NCBI RefSeq assembly: GCF_001680005.1
Contig: NC_033563.1
Location: 124,001-188,000 of the forward strand
Length of the DNA stretch: 64,000 nt
Source: Plasmodium coatneyi
Lineage: Eukaryota; Apicomplexa; Aconoidasida; Haemosporida; Plasmodiidae
Direction of reading: 5' to 3'
Shown here: in pieces, positions 10,515 through 23,487 of the stretch
Layout: the number at the start of each line of letters is the position of its first letter
How positions within the stretch are numbered: the stretch's first letter is position 1
The notes under the pieces: model-generated
The model's database searches: none
Seen by the model: only the letters and a program-made list of their open reading frames with translations
Told to the model about the DNA's origin: nothing
Position numbers and translations under genes: made by a program

Positions 10515-11520
10515 ATGAAAGAAAGGACAGACCGCAAATCATACTTCTTTATTATTACTCTTACCGTTACCCTTTTTATTTCGACCTGGAAACACTTATA
10601 TGATGTAATAAAATATGGAAATTAAATTGAACGATGTATTAGCCGTATCGCTTCTTTTTTTTTTTTTTTTTGCATTTCCATTTATGGAGAAATATTTTGT
10701 TCACTTTGCCAGTATATACATCCTTTTAACGCCTTTTATTCCCTTCCTTCAGTCACGCACCACTGCTAATACATGGGACAAAAGAGCCCTCCCTCAAAAT
10801 AGCACCTTACACACAGCACCAGGTAGAATATTAAAGGGTGATATTGAACCAGGAACGCAGGAACAATATAAGGACATAAAAGAAAGAATTATAAATTTGC
10901 TAGATGAAGATGATGAGTCATTCAAAGAAAGATTTGATGCATTGGCACACGATGGAATTTTTAGAAAAGAATATGATGGGTTGATGAGTCAGTACAACCT
11001 TGAAAAACTGTCGAATGCATTAAAACGGTATCATGACTTTGAAAAAAGAGTAAATCCCTTCAAAAATAATAAGCGTAGGAAAGAGATCAGAAGTATAAAC
11101 AATAATAATGAGTTGGACAATCAATATGACGAATTCAAATATTACTATGACGATTATGAAGGAACAAATCGTGCATTCTATTATGCAAATGATTTCCTCA
11201 CAAGGCAGAGAGCAAGAAGGAGCAGATATCGCCAACCGTTTAGAAGGAAACCTAAAGTGAAAAAAAATAAAAGGCCAAGAATATTTAATTATTTAAACAC
11301 AGCTATTTCAAAGATAAAGGCAAAAAAGCCAATTGCTGATTCAATTCCTTATAACAATAATGAATATAGGCTTAAACCTAGTAGAAATAATAGAAAAAAC
11401 TGGTATCACATGGAAAATTTTAAATTCCAGCTTTCACTATTTTCTGTAAAATTGTTAAAAGCAATTTTAATTGTACTATACTACACAACTAACGAAGTTA
11501 TTGGTTTACTTTTTCCATAG
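10515..11520 (+). CDS. PEXEL-positive exported protein, two exons (resembles Pv-fam-d)
   Basis: The best model is exon 1 10515-10604 (30 codons, hydrophobic FFIITLTVTLFISTW, donor GTAATA) joined in phase 0 to exon 2 10753-11520 (acceptor TTCCTTCAG), giving 285 aa. A longer uninterrupted ORF starting at 10615 runs through the intron, but its N-terminus is a poly-Phe artefact. In the spliced model a canonical PEXEL, RALPQ, falls at residues 41-45, right after the signal segment. Then come an acidic helical part (LLDEDDESFKERFDALAHDG, EYDGLMSQY), an Asn/Asp/Tyr-rich linker, a very basic stretch (RQRARRSRYRQPFRRKPKVK) and a C-terminal hydrophobic segment. The FDALxHDxxF pattern reminds me of Pv-fam-d, but this is from memory. 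Function unknown; probably placed in host-cell membranes or vesicles. Confidence 0.75.
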
Positions 11521-13619
11521 ATATTATTACAATCTTTTATTTATTACATACAAAAATTGCAGAAACACGCAAATGAATAAATAATACACTTGTTATGCAA
11601 AATAAATAAACATTTCAGTATCCTCATGGTTATTCAGTAAAAAAATACTTTCCACGTGAATCTTCAAAAATGACTGTAATGATTATTTTTTAGGGCGCAC
11701 TTTACATCTTTATTTCCAAAAGAAGAAAAAAAAAAAAATTCACATTCCTTACATATTTACAGTAACGGAATTATTATTTTTTTTTTTTTTTTTTAACCAT
11801 TTTTCATTCCGTTAAGCGTGTACAAAATCGTCATTGTTTTTGTGTTCTAATGATTACATATAAACACAACTTAATGTAATCATAAGAAGCAACGTACTTT
11901 TCCACAAAAAAAATCAATGTAGCAATTTTTGTTTTTATATTTAAAAACTTATTCACGTGGTTAATTAATATTCACTATTATCTTAAACGGAAATTAAAAT
12001 TTTATTCTCTATTCTTTTTTTTTATTTAGAATAAAGTAGGTATAGTATTATAATATTATGCATTTTCACCAGGTCTCCCTATCAATTCTCTCCTTCTTTT
12101 TCCCTTTCCGTCCAATCTGGTACCATTTCGCAGCTCACTGCATACCTAAGACATCTAATTTTTCGTCCATTTTACACACTACACAAATTATTCCTACAAT
12201 ATACTACTTCACAAATCACCCTTAATTCACACATTCCTTTCTTCATAGCAGACACTGATATTTTCTTATTACATTCCTAGACGTCTGCATCTTCCTCCTA
12301 ATAACTGATGTATACTGATCCATCTTTTTGCATTTCTACATACATAACGGTCCTTGATGACAATGATAAAAATTCACTGTCCGCCATGAATGTAGTGGAA
12401 ATTCTGCTTTCCTCTTATCCATGACAAAAGTACTTTTCCTCATAAATTTTATAAACACAACTCTAATAATCCCTACTCTTCCTTTGCTCTATCAGTACCC
12501 TTTAGCTAGTTTTCCTACCTCCATTTGGGGCCACTCATTCGTAAATGTAACGATTGTGGGGGGAATGATAAAAAGGGAAAAATATATATATATATATCAA
12601 AAATGCATTAAAACATGGTGGCAACAATGATTTAATGAAAAATAATCATGAAGGTGTATAAAGGGACGATGTGCCAATTGTAAGAATGAGAAAGCGGTTG
12701 ATTTGAGTATGGGATGAACCATGTTGTTACACACTTAAGCTATCTTTTACCTGTATAACTTAAAAATCCTTGTATGTGCACATAAATCCTTTTCTAAATA
12801 ATAAGCCACTGTATCATCATTCTTCATGGGCATATATTTTTACACCAAATGTTATCTTAAAATTGCACTCAATATTTTTTTCAGTGCACATTTATTTTCA
12901 CTTAAACGTGTCATTTTTTTTTTTTTTTTTATCGATAAACCTTATTAGAAGTATATGCTGTACTGCTATAACACCCGAAATTCGTTTACTAATCAGTGAG
13001 TTAGAATATTCGGTGCATCTCTTCTTCCACTGCATTTTGTTCCACCGTTCTCTTTTTTTCATGCTAATTTCGAATACTAGCACATATTGCCAAAATCTAC
13101 GGTCTTAAATATGTTATCTACTAAGAATGCATTCCTCAGCCATAATCCCTCAATATATATATATTTTTTTTTTTTTCGTGTATAATTTGTATGATATATT
13201 TGCTGTATGTACCATTGTTACCACTAGGACAAATTAAGTTGTTGCACCTAGGAAGAAGTAAAATCTTACACAAAAAAAAAGGGAAGCAAAAAGAAAATAG
13301 AAAAGAAGGAGCAATGTGAAGAATACAGAAAAAAATATGAAAGGTAACTTATTTTAACAAATAAAATGTGCATTGCCATAAAACATCAATTTACGCAAAA
13401 AAACATAAAAAAAAAAAAAGATGTACACATCTGTACAATTTTATTTTATATGAAAAATCATCACAAAAAAACTCGTGAATATCTCCATAACCGGAATGGC
13501 CGTATTTACAATACTCGTTCATACTATTATTCTTAGAAAAATACATTTCTGAATTGTCACAGTTTCAAAATATTCATTTTTTCGCTAGTGTCTTCTAAGG
13601 TGATACTCCCTTTTTTAGG
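11521..13619. other. AT-rich intergenic region
   Basis: No gene recognised. Homopolymer runs lie at 11726-11740, 11776-11794 and 12913-12930. Short ORFs (e.g. 12421-12630, 12770-13108) lack signal, PEXEL or a splice partner and are Phe/Leu/Ile-rich by composition. Confidence 0.5.
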
Positions 13620-14706
13620 TCACTCTCCATTTTCAAGTGCCGCCGGCTCCTTAATTATACCCTTAACAAAAGGTTCCCCTGACATTTCTTCATTAAAATA
13701 TTTTTCCCATTCATCCCAAAATTGATCTCTCAGGTCTTCCTGATCATTTTGATACTTATTAACATTATCTTTATAATCCTTGGGCGCTTTATCCTTCTTA
13801 TTAAGAAGATCATAAATCTTATCATTATAAGCAGATTCCATATTTTTTGCTCTCTGCGTATAGTCATCTTGAGCCTCCTTCAGAAGTTTATCTGATAATT
13901 CTGAACTGTAATTACATTTATATGCTGTGTCTTTGCAAAGTCTTGATAATTGTATATAAAAATTGTCCCACTCTTTTTTTTCTCTTTTTCGAACTTGCCA
14001 CCAGGTACCAAGAGCATATATTTTACTAAAGCAACCTGGTTGTGTTAAATAATTCAGCATTACGCCTATTTCATATTCATCTAAATCCTTCCCATTATTA
14101 TGGCATCGTTCCCGCAATTCTTCCATGTCCAGCACTTTCCCTTTTTTTTTATTTTTCCTTGAATCTAGCTTTTCTGCTGTTAAAGCACTAACAGAAGGCA
14201 GAGGTGACCATTTCCATAATACATCTAAAGCAGCTAATACATTTGACATTTCTCCAATTTCATCCTTGCTTTTTTCAATTAATTTTCTAGAAAATCTAGC
14301 AGTTAATCCCAATTGTGAACTCTTCTTATTCTCAAATGTGCAAGTATTCTACATAAAAGTTCGGAAATCAACGATAAACATGTAAAATGCAATTTTTAAA
14401 AAAATGGGAGAAAAACACTAAAGTCATGCAAAAATTTTACCCTCTTTCTACTAATACACATATATATGTGCATTATATACATACATTCATCTTTCTACAC
14501 CTTACCTGTAATATTACACAAAGAATGGCACCTATAGCGATTAATGAACGCCTGAAAAAAAAAAGGCTTAAAAAATTGCCACCAGCATTATTCTTTTCCC
14601 CATTGCTGCATAAATTGTAGACGTTTTCGCCAGCATTTTTCTTATACAAAATTGAAAGTTTCTTTCTAGATAATAAACTGAAGCTGCTCATCTTATTGAG
14701 ATTCAT
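13620..14706 (-). CDS. PHIST-like exported protein, two exons
   Basis: Exon 1 is 14706-14506 (67 codons), with donor GTAAGG directly after ...CVILQ. Exon 2 is 14348-13620 (acceptor TATGTAG), phase 0, giving 309 aa. Exon 1 has a recessed hydrophobic segment (SLIAIGAILCVIL, about residues 54-66), as in many exported Plasmodium proteins. Exon 2 brings a canonical PEXEL, RKLIE, at about residues 88-92. The remaining ~200 residues are charged and helical with spaced Trp (LWKWSPL, LGTWWQVRKREKKEWDNF, FWDEWEKYF). The LGTWWQVRKREKKEW block resembles the PHIST/PRESAN pattern of a Trp followed by E-R/K-K-x-Y/W. Family assignment is by eye. Alternative: an unrelated Trp-containing exported family. Export prediction and exon structure are well supported. 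Confidence 0.8.
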
Positions 14707-17700
14707 GTCTAATGATTAACTTTTAATTAAAAAAAAAAAAAAAAGAGAATCAGTCATTTCGCTTAATTAAAATTGTTGGGAACTTTCATTTTTTTACACT
14801 TTTCTGTTTATTTATGACGAAAAAACAAGCAAAGCAGAGCAGAGCAAAGCGAACATAAAATAGGAAACTCTATCTTAGTGGGCATTAAAAAATGATTTTT
14901 TTTCTGAAAATCTCGTTTATTATGTAAAATCACATATGCTTCCTTAAAAATTAACACAAATCGGGAAAAAAAACACTGTTATAAAAATTTATACAAATAA
15001 CTTTTGCAAAATTGTTAAAATCGCATTTACTAATGATGAAAAAAAAAAAAAAAAAAATAATAAATAAAAAAATAAATAATTTCTTTCTTTATTTTATTTA
15101 TTAATTAAAAAAAAAAAGTACGTAGCTATACAGGTTTTAATAGAATCTTAAAGAAATATTGAAAACATGGATCCAAAGGAAAACAAAAAAGAAAATTTAA
15201 TCTTTTTTGCATACGTAATAATATAAAAAAAAAAAAAGCACAATGAACAAATTTCTTATTTTATTGTTTTTTTAGTAAAAAAATATATACCCTAATTAAA
15301 AGGATTAATAAAACAATTTAACAAAATTTTCCGTTTAACCCTTTGTTATAACGAAACACTCTTTTTTTTTTTTTTTTTGGATAAAAATTGCGCTTAACCC
15401 CCTTAGATTTTGCCATGTATGGGAGGGAAGAATAAAAATCAAAATAATTAATTCTCCTATTAATTTAATTTTCGTGGAATAGGAAATTTTCACAATCGTA
15501 AAATAATGGGTTCTTATTTCCCCAATTTTACAAATTTTCTATTTTTCCGAAAAGGTTCTATTTCTTTTCTTATATATCTTCGCATGCTCCTCTCACAGGC
15601 ATTTTAACATATTAAGAACAACAAATGAACCAAAAATAAATATAAACGAACTGTCCTTCCTAGTGTTAAATAAAGAAGGCTATGTTTGCAAATATCAGTA
15701 AAATAGACCAATGAATTATTCATTTGCGGCATCATCAAATTTGCAGATTTTACCTCCACATGAAAAAAAGATAAAGTCCCTCATTTGGTTTCCTCTTACA
15801 TTTTAAATTACAGCCATGTCGCCCTAATTCAATTGCTGTTACAATCTCCGTTGCTCTTGAATTACATGAAGAATTTATGAAATAATTCAAGAAGCAAATC
15901 TCCAAATGAAATTACCGTATATAATGGTTGAACGCTTTTTTCCTTACGATAAATATTTGTGTAAGTGTGATACCAATTTTTAAAACTGCAATTCATAATA
16001 CTGAAATGGGTACACTGTTAAACCTTTGCACCACATCCGAATTACCTGCAAATTCGCAAAAAACAAATTTTCTATCAAATAATTCTTTGTGATCCAAATT
16101 ACCGACCACGATCCTTATAGTGTAATTAACTAAGGCTAATCAATTCTACTTCTTTTTTACGCTCAAGAAATAACATATTTTTTTAGCACAGGGATGGCTC
16201 ATTTACACCCTGTAGAATATATGCCAAATAAAATTTTCTTTTTTCTAATAATTGTAACCCAGGTTTTGTTACTTAATGTGTCTCTTCATTCAATAATGCT
16301 TTAATTGCATTTTCTCATTTGGCGATCAACACATCAAAGAAATAAAATGCACATATAATAAATGTTCCCTCCTATTTCTTTCTTAAACATGTTTAAAATT
16401 TTTATTCTAAAAAGAATTATATTAAGAACATTTTTTAAAATTATAGTATTATCTAAGGAAAACAATTTTTTTTTATCTTTTAAACCACCATATATCCATA
16501 TTTTACAACAACACAGATTATATGTTACACTATACTTGGCCCCCCTATTAAATATTCCATAATTGTCTTAAGAACGGGAAAAAATAACTAAAATGGATCT
16601 ACAAAGTAGCATACCAAATTGGGGCATAAGGCAATGCTTCCTGAAAAAAAACAATTTTTCTACATTATTCGCATTACGCGCATTATGCTCATCCAAATAT
16701 TAGTTCTAAAATACGCTACCTAACAAATGGGGCGATTGAATCTCTTAGTCTAAATGAACCAGTTAACATAAAATATGTGCAATCGTGCAAAAGGGCAAAC
16801 GTACAAAGGTAAATATACTCCACACCGTGTGAAATGCCATATTTTTTACCTCACCGAAAAGGTCTTATTTATTTTGTTTTCACCCGCCGTCGACGTTTTG
16901 GCTGCATTTTATGAACTTCATTTGACTCTACAGAAATTGCAAGGCTGAGGTTTTTTACTCTTCAAATTGGCAAAAATAAAAAATACTCAGACGTGTAGGA
17001 ACACCCCAATAGGGCACGCTTCTTACGACGTAATTTAACACATTGGGAGCAACAAAATGACACTGCTTAATTTTATTCTTTTCACTTCAGTAGCTGCTAA
17101 TATACCATACCTGTTTTTGTCAGTCATCCCTTTAGATTAATTCCTTATTAAGGCGGAAAAGAAAATGTAAGTATTGCTCAAATTTGCGTAAGCGCTTATT
17201 CCTTTAAGATAATGCTTTCGTTTTTGTTTCTTTCCAAAAAAGAATTATTATCCTTTTTTCAGCTTTCCTAGCCCGCCTTAGCGCAGCTACGCATGTGCCG
17301 TTTAGCCATTCCTATATTCCTCAACGAACGATTAACTAAATTACCCACTCGATATTCTGTAAAAATGAAAATGCCCCGATGGGTGTGCATTTTACAAAAT
17401 TTTAAGAACCCTCTATAATTAGAAAAAAAAAACATCCCCATTTAGTAACTTGAACCTTTTTAGATCCCCTTCGTGTGCAGTAAAATGTGCAAAATGTGCC
17501 AATAATGTAATAGCATTTTCTTTTACAACGAATTCGATTTAGTGATAAACTTTGGCACATATTTCATAGCAAATCAGCAAAAAGTTGCAAATTTCTCATT
17601 TGGGATTTATTTTTTTTACATTTTACTTCTTAAAATTGTTTAATTTAGAAAAAAACAAAATGAATACATAAAATATTACGTTAAAATATAGAATTAATTA

Positions 17701-18645
17701 TAAAATACAAAAAGGAGTGTACACATTAAATAATACATAAACTAATTAATTCAACGTAACTATGTATGCATAAGTGATGACATCAAATATTAATCTTAAA
17801 AACTGGATATGCACAATGGGAAAAGCGTTCCTTGCATGTACATATATAATATGTATAAATACATATACACATACCAATTTTCATACAAATACAATACTTA
17901 AATTAAAAGTAGCGTCCTTAAAAAAAAATTAGCGCTTTATAATAATTAGGCCTTGTGTTCCTTTAAAGATAGAAAAACAAGACATCAAAAAAATGTATGC
18001 AAATATATATATAGACCTATATATGTGTGCATATGTATGCATATGTATATGTGTGTACATATGTTCACATTTACGCATATAGGTACGTATATATATATGT
18101 ATATTTATGCATGTACGTACATGGTGTAATTTTCAGCATGTATGTACGCACATAGGTGCACATTGCGGTGTACCTGCGCGCACATACGCATATATAAGAC
18201 ACATGTGTAGGCTCATTAGCACACACACAAATACACACAATACAGAAGATACACACATATGGATAGCTTGCAGGCGCCCACTATTACGCTACTACACTGC
18301 TACTGCTTACAATGCGGGCCCCACATTTTAATGTACAGAAAATAATACGATGAAAATATCAATAAATACCATAATTGCATATGTATACTAATATGTTCTG
18401 CAATATTAGCGCGTACCAAAAAATGTCAGCACAGCACTAACTACTACATACCAATTTTAGCATTTTCCTGCATAATTCACACTTTTGCTTCTGTGTAAAG
18501 TTGTGCAGATATATCACGTTAAACCTTCACCATTTAAACTGCTTCGCTCCACCTATATGTTCACTCTTTAAGTGAACAGAACTTCATTAAAAGAGTATAT
18601 ATATATGCTTCTCCTGCATCTTCACTTCTCTTTTTTTTCTTCCCA
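14707..18645. other. AT-rich intergenic region with long homopolymers
   Basis: Nearly 4 kb with no intact gene. A-run at 15040-15057 and T-run at 15363-15378. At about 15168-15215 a short ATG frame (MDPKENKKENLIFFAY followed by GTAATA) looks like an exported-protein first exon, but no open exon 2 follows within 1 kb. The end of the region (about 18000-18260) is an alternating TATG/CATA-rich microsatellite zone. Confidence 0.5.
18000..18260. repeat. Alternating purine-pyrimidine microsatellite zone (TA/TG/CA)
   Basis: A dense mixture of ATATATAT, TATGCATATGTATATGTGTG and ACACACACAAATACACAC tracts. The alternating purine-pyrimidine pattern could adopt non-B structure. Composition is unlike the surrounding poly-A/T-rich DNA. 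Confidence 0.6.
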
Positions 18646-19630
18646 TTAATTATTATTACTGTTATAGTGCAATTTCACTATCTTGGCCAAGAAATAGAGC
18701 GCTATAATATGACGAAAATTGCTTATAATAGCTGATATTACGTAGTAAAGAAACATTAAAAAAAATATTGGGGCCATTTTATTTAAAACGGGCGAAGAAA
18801 ATAATTGCTGCTCCAGTAAGAAGTGCTTTAAATAACCTATCATGGAGGTATTTCTATTATCATTATATGGCACTCTTTGTGACGATCGTTGCCTTGAATA
18901 ATATATAGGCTGTAACATTCGGTCATTATCCGACGCCCCTTCTGGTATGTAATATGACACTACTTCCGGACCTTGATGATTATGATTAACATGAACACGC
19001 CCATCTCTTATATCATAATTGTCATGTGTTCTAATGTCTTCATGACTACTGTGATAATGATGGTCACGATAGTTTCTTGGAGGAGGGTGATCGTATCTTG
19101 GTTCCACCACCTCTGGTTTCATTTCTTCTCTATTATCATTATTGCTCTTTCTGTTATTACCTAACAGGTAATTTACAATTGTGTCTTTTAGCACCTCCAT
19201 TTCGGGGCCAACAAAATTCCCCCCTTGTGCTAAACATCTGTTTTTGACTCTTTTAAGCGACGTTTTCCCCTCTGCATTGTAGTAGCTGCCATTACCTTTA
19301 CAAGACTTATTCAAAAAACACTAAAAAGGAGATGGGATAAGGAGAAAGTAAAAAAATGGAAAGTATATATATTAAAAAAACACATATTTTTCTCTTACAT
19401 ATTATCAATATGTTCTTGCAAATTCTGTTGCCTTACAAATGCAATTAAGGCTATGCAAATTGTGTCTAAAAAAATCTCAATTCTTTTCTATTTTTCTATA
19501 TTTTTGCAAATCTTACATTATTATTAAAACATTGTAATGTCCAAATCAGAAGGGTAACTAGACAAATATTCACGAGAACAGGGAATTTTTTTTTTTCTTC
19601 TTTACTAAGATATTTCCTTACAGTTGCCAT
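18646..19630 (-). CDS. PEXEL-positive exported membrane protein, two exons, His-rich
   Basis: Exon 1 is 19630-19517 (38 codons): MATVRKYLSKEEKKK, then a hydrophobic stretch (FPVLVNICLVTLLIWTL) and CFNNN directly before donor GTAAGA. Exon 2 is 19320-18646 (acceptor CTTTTTAG), phase 0, giving 262 aa. Exon 1 crosses an 11-A run, so an error there would hide it. PEXEL RCLAQ lies at about residues 66-70. The middle is His/Asp/Asn-rich (YRDHHYHSSHEDIRTHDNYD). The C-terminal third has two hydrophobic stretches, IFFLMFLYYVISAII and HIIALYFLAKIV, separated by a few residues, and a short polar tail. Predicted to be exported and membrane-inserted in the host cell. I do not recognise the family. Gene structure is well supported; function unknown. 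Confidence 0.8.
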
Positions 19631-22600
19631 GTTTGAAACAATGGGGTTTAACTTTTTTTTTTCTTCTTCTTTTCCTCTTGTATATCGCGTCTGGTATTAC
19701 TATACCAGTCACATTAAATTTTGTAATACTCGAAATATATGCCTTCTGTCCGCTTTTTACCTTGGGTCTGATTTCATTTATTTATTCATCCAAACTGCAG
19801 TAAGAATAATCTTCTTCATTAATATTCCTACTAGCCAGTGGAGTACTATCAAGGAGTAATATTATATGTAACTATACATTTAGGCAAAAATTATACATTT
19901 ATAAATATTACATGAATTATATTTAGATTTTTCTTAAACAAAGTATGGTAAACGTACAAATTTATATATTGGTAAATAAATATCTTTTTGGTCATTAAAT
20001 GTCATATGAAATGAACTATAAAATCTGCGAAGAATGCTCATTATATTAGTATATCCATATATATATGTAATAATAAAATGTCATTTTCTTCCCATAAAGA
20101 TAATTATACTAATTCACAAAATTGTTAATTATTAATATTTTGTTTCATGAAACAAATTATTAATAAAATTAGGAAAGTTATATACATGTTATTGTATATA
20201 TATGTATATATATTTTTTTTTTTCATTTAGAAAAAAAAAGGAAACAGAAAAAAGTTATCATATTCTTTTTTAACCTAGTAAAAATAAAAAAATGGACCAG
20301 TAAATTTATATATAAATAAATAAAATATGAATATTATATTCATATTTATTTTTCTTATTAAAATTACATGTTCATGATGAATAAAATGACTTTCAAAGGA
20401 AACAAAACATTTTTACGAATCTCCTTCTGTCATTATTCCAATACTTGCTAAAATAATATATTGTCGCACCGTCATTTGGGGGATGCTTAAAATATGCGAG
20501 GCGCAAAAAAATATTTCTAAATAATAATTTTAAAGCAGTAGAAAATAATAAAATACTGCAGCATTTATAATATTTAAATTTATCCCATACGCATTAAATT
20601 TTTTTTTTTTTTTTTTTTTTTTTTAGCAATTTTGAATCCTCTATCGATAAATACAACCATACGCAGCTAAAGTGAAAAGTAATATTTAAGTACAAAATAA
20701 TAGTAAAAAGGCGATATGCCCATTTATAATTTTTTCTAAGCTACAAATATAAAAAATAAAACTACGCATAGATTTTATTTTTATTCCTTCGAGTACACTG
20801 ACCAAATCCTATGCACCATTTTATTTAGGCAATGAACAAAATGTATAAGGAAGTCACTGAAGCGCGGTATTTTTAGCATAAGTCGTTCACATATACATAC
20901 ATGCGTGCGGTACATAATATATAATTGCTTACTCTTATCAAATCGTATAAAGAAAAAACATTGCATTGGCAATACCTTGCAAACATGTCTATTTGTCTAC
21001 CCTACGTACGATTTTTTTTCTAAGGTATTGGCAAACGCCGCTGTAAGCCTTTTTTTAAAACTGAAACACGTTAAAGACATTAATAAATTAGTACATATTA
21101 TTTTCGCATAAGATACCATGCCATAATTTTCGGGCAGCTATTTAGAAGAAAAAAAAAAAAAAAAAAAAAGAACGATCAACAGTTTGCCAAAAGTGAAGGA
21201 AAAAAAAAGTTATCCATACGTTGTAGTGCAGCACCTACATTCAGTAGAAGAAACTTCTCCTTCAAAACAGGGTTTGTGCATATGTAAATGAACACGGAAT
21301 GGTTAACCGTTAAAGCGTTATTTTATTTTTGTTCTTTATGGAACTGTCTTCTACACAGCCACTTTAGTCCTAAGTAAGGTATTAACCAATATGTCAGTCA
21401 AATTACCCGCATAGACTAACAAAAACTAAGGCTGATTGTTCAAACTTCGAACACGTTATAATAAATGTCCCCACGTGTATGACATATCGCATGTACAAGG
21501 GTCTCACTTTGAGGGGAAAACTACCTCCCTTAAATCCATTTGTAGTACCGAATAGAATAAATTTGTTCTAGCTATAAGTCTACCTTTAACGTTTCTCATT
21601 AATGTTTAATGTAACAATTAGTGGAAGAAGAACGATATCCCCTAACTGGTAAACTTTTGCCAGTTTTACCTCCTTCCATATAGGCATAAATAATTATTCT
21701 ACTTATCAAATGTGATAACGTAAAATTATGCTACGTTAATACGTATACCGTGTTTTAATATAGCGTTGAACAAGTTATGGTTAATTTTTATTCGAATGTT
21801 ACTTGTTCAAATAGTTTCTTCATTTATCCTGTCGGAGAAGGTATGATAGGCCACTTCACACGTTATATACATTTCGGCCAAGTTTATCATATGGAACAGT
21901 GACACGACTGAGGGTTGGCTACCAGCTTATACAAAAATGCACGCACACCAGTAGAGCCATTCGCACAACTTAGTGACCCCTTTTGAAATGTACAGCCAGA
22001 CGCACTTAATGGATAGACCCTCTCGACGGAAAAGCCCCTTTTTTTTTTTCTTCTTTTGAATAAAATCAAAACAATTCAATTGCATTGCATTATTATTATT
22101 ATTATTTTTTTTTTTTTATAACGTTCTACTCAGAATTGGGGCAATAAACTGGAAGGGTAGTTCATCTAAAAAGTCAATACACTGCTAAATCTCTTTTCCC
22201 TAAATATGTACAAAACACACATGCGAATTATGCATACCTCATCTATACCTCTCAAAATTGTGTTAATAAAGTATTTACCTTTTTTCTTTTTTTTTTCTTT
22301 TGTACAACAGATACAATATATAATTCCGCAGCTTATTGCATTATGTACACAAGTAAAATATGCTGTGTTGCACAAATTAATCGTCAAAAGTGGGAAGAAA
22401 AAAAAATAAAACGCAAAAGGGAAAGATTGTCCCCAAACATGCCAGCAGAGTAATGTGCTATATCTGCTGCAACTAGTTGTTGTGCAATGGGAGAAAGCCC
22501 ATGAGGGTTATTACTCTTTCTATTAATTCTTCGCACTACATTGATTTATCATTTGGCTTCTGTTCTAAAAAAAATGCAATTTTTAAGCAGCCATTCTGGT

Positions 22601-23487
22601 ACTGTTGTTCATTTAGGTATATGTATACATGTACCTTACAAACATTTAAAATTGCAAAAAAAAGGAGTGATTTCTTATTGTGCCGATTCTTATAAAAAAT
22701 ATTTTTTTGCCTCTGAACGATTTAAAATTACGTATTTGTATTTACCTTTGCTGAACACAATTTGGCTAACCAACACAACAACAGGATTAAGAAAAGATGC
22801 ATGGAAGCGATGCATCCTGCGCAACAGATTATTTTATTTATTTATTTTTTTTTTTTTTTGCCTTACGTAATTAATACTATAAAATGAAAATACTTAATGT
22901 AATTCCTTATCAAAATAGATAAAATGATGTATATTTAAGCATGCAACTTTCTTATTGCCACGAGTACATCTCGTTTTTATTCTTACAATTATTTTGTTCT
23001 ACAGCTATTATGTAAAGCTTGCACCCGCGGTGGTACTATAAATGCAACCGTCCGTTTAAGCAAATTTTAAATGTAACAATAATACCAATTTTTAAGCTGC
23101 ATTTATAAAAAGCGAAAAAAAAAAAAAAAAAAAAAAAAAAACATAGCTGTATTGTATATAAAAGCTCGTTAATATGATTAACCGTGAGCCCCCTTTACGC
23201 GAAATGTATTTATGTTATACGATTTGTTAATCCATCCATATGAACAAGTACTACCGCTTCGAAAAAGAAAAAAATAATAATTAGCAAAGTTTAATAGAAT
23301 TCAGCAAACATTAGCAAAAGAGACAAAGCAACCACATAATAAAGCAATAGAGTAACCAAAACCTAGTTTTCTCACCCGTCCAGCGCACGTGCCCAATATT
23401 AGAAAGTTAGCAACGAAAACACAATTTAAGAACAGCTCAATCGCTAAAATAACGCATTTCTGCAGTTTACAAGAATACTAGTTAACC
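19631..23487. other. AT-rich intergenic region
   Basis: No intact gene seen. Notable tracts: T-run at 20600-20624, A-run at 21150-21169, (ATT)n plus T-run at 22090-22118, A-run at 23117-23141. Sequence around 21200-22030 is less AT-rich but every frame is broken. ORFs such as 22541-22870 end in poly-Phe and carry no recognisable motif. Confidence 0.5.

Noticed and set aside
10615..10752. N-terminal extension of the exported protein ORF
   Set aside because: Encodes a poly-Phe stretch and lies between a GTAATA donor and a TTCCTTCAG acceptor that splice in phase; a better leader exon exists at 10515-10604.
15168..15300. Possible leader exon (MDPKENKKENLIFFAY then GTAATA)
   Set aside because: No open downstream exon; the next acceptor-like site is followed at once by stop codons.
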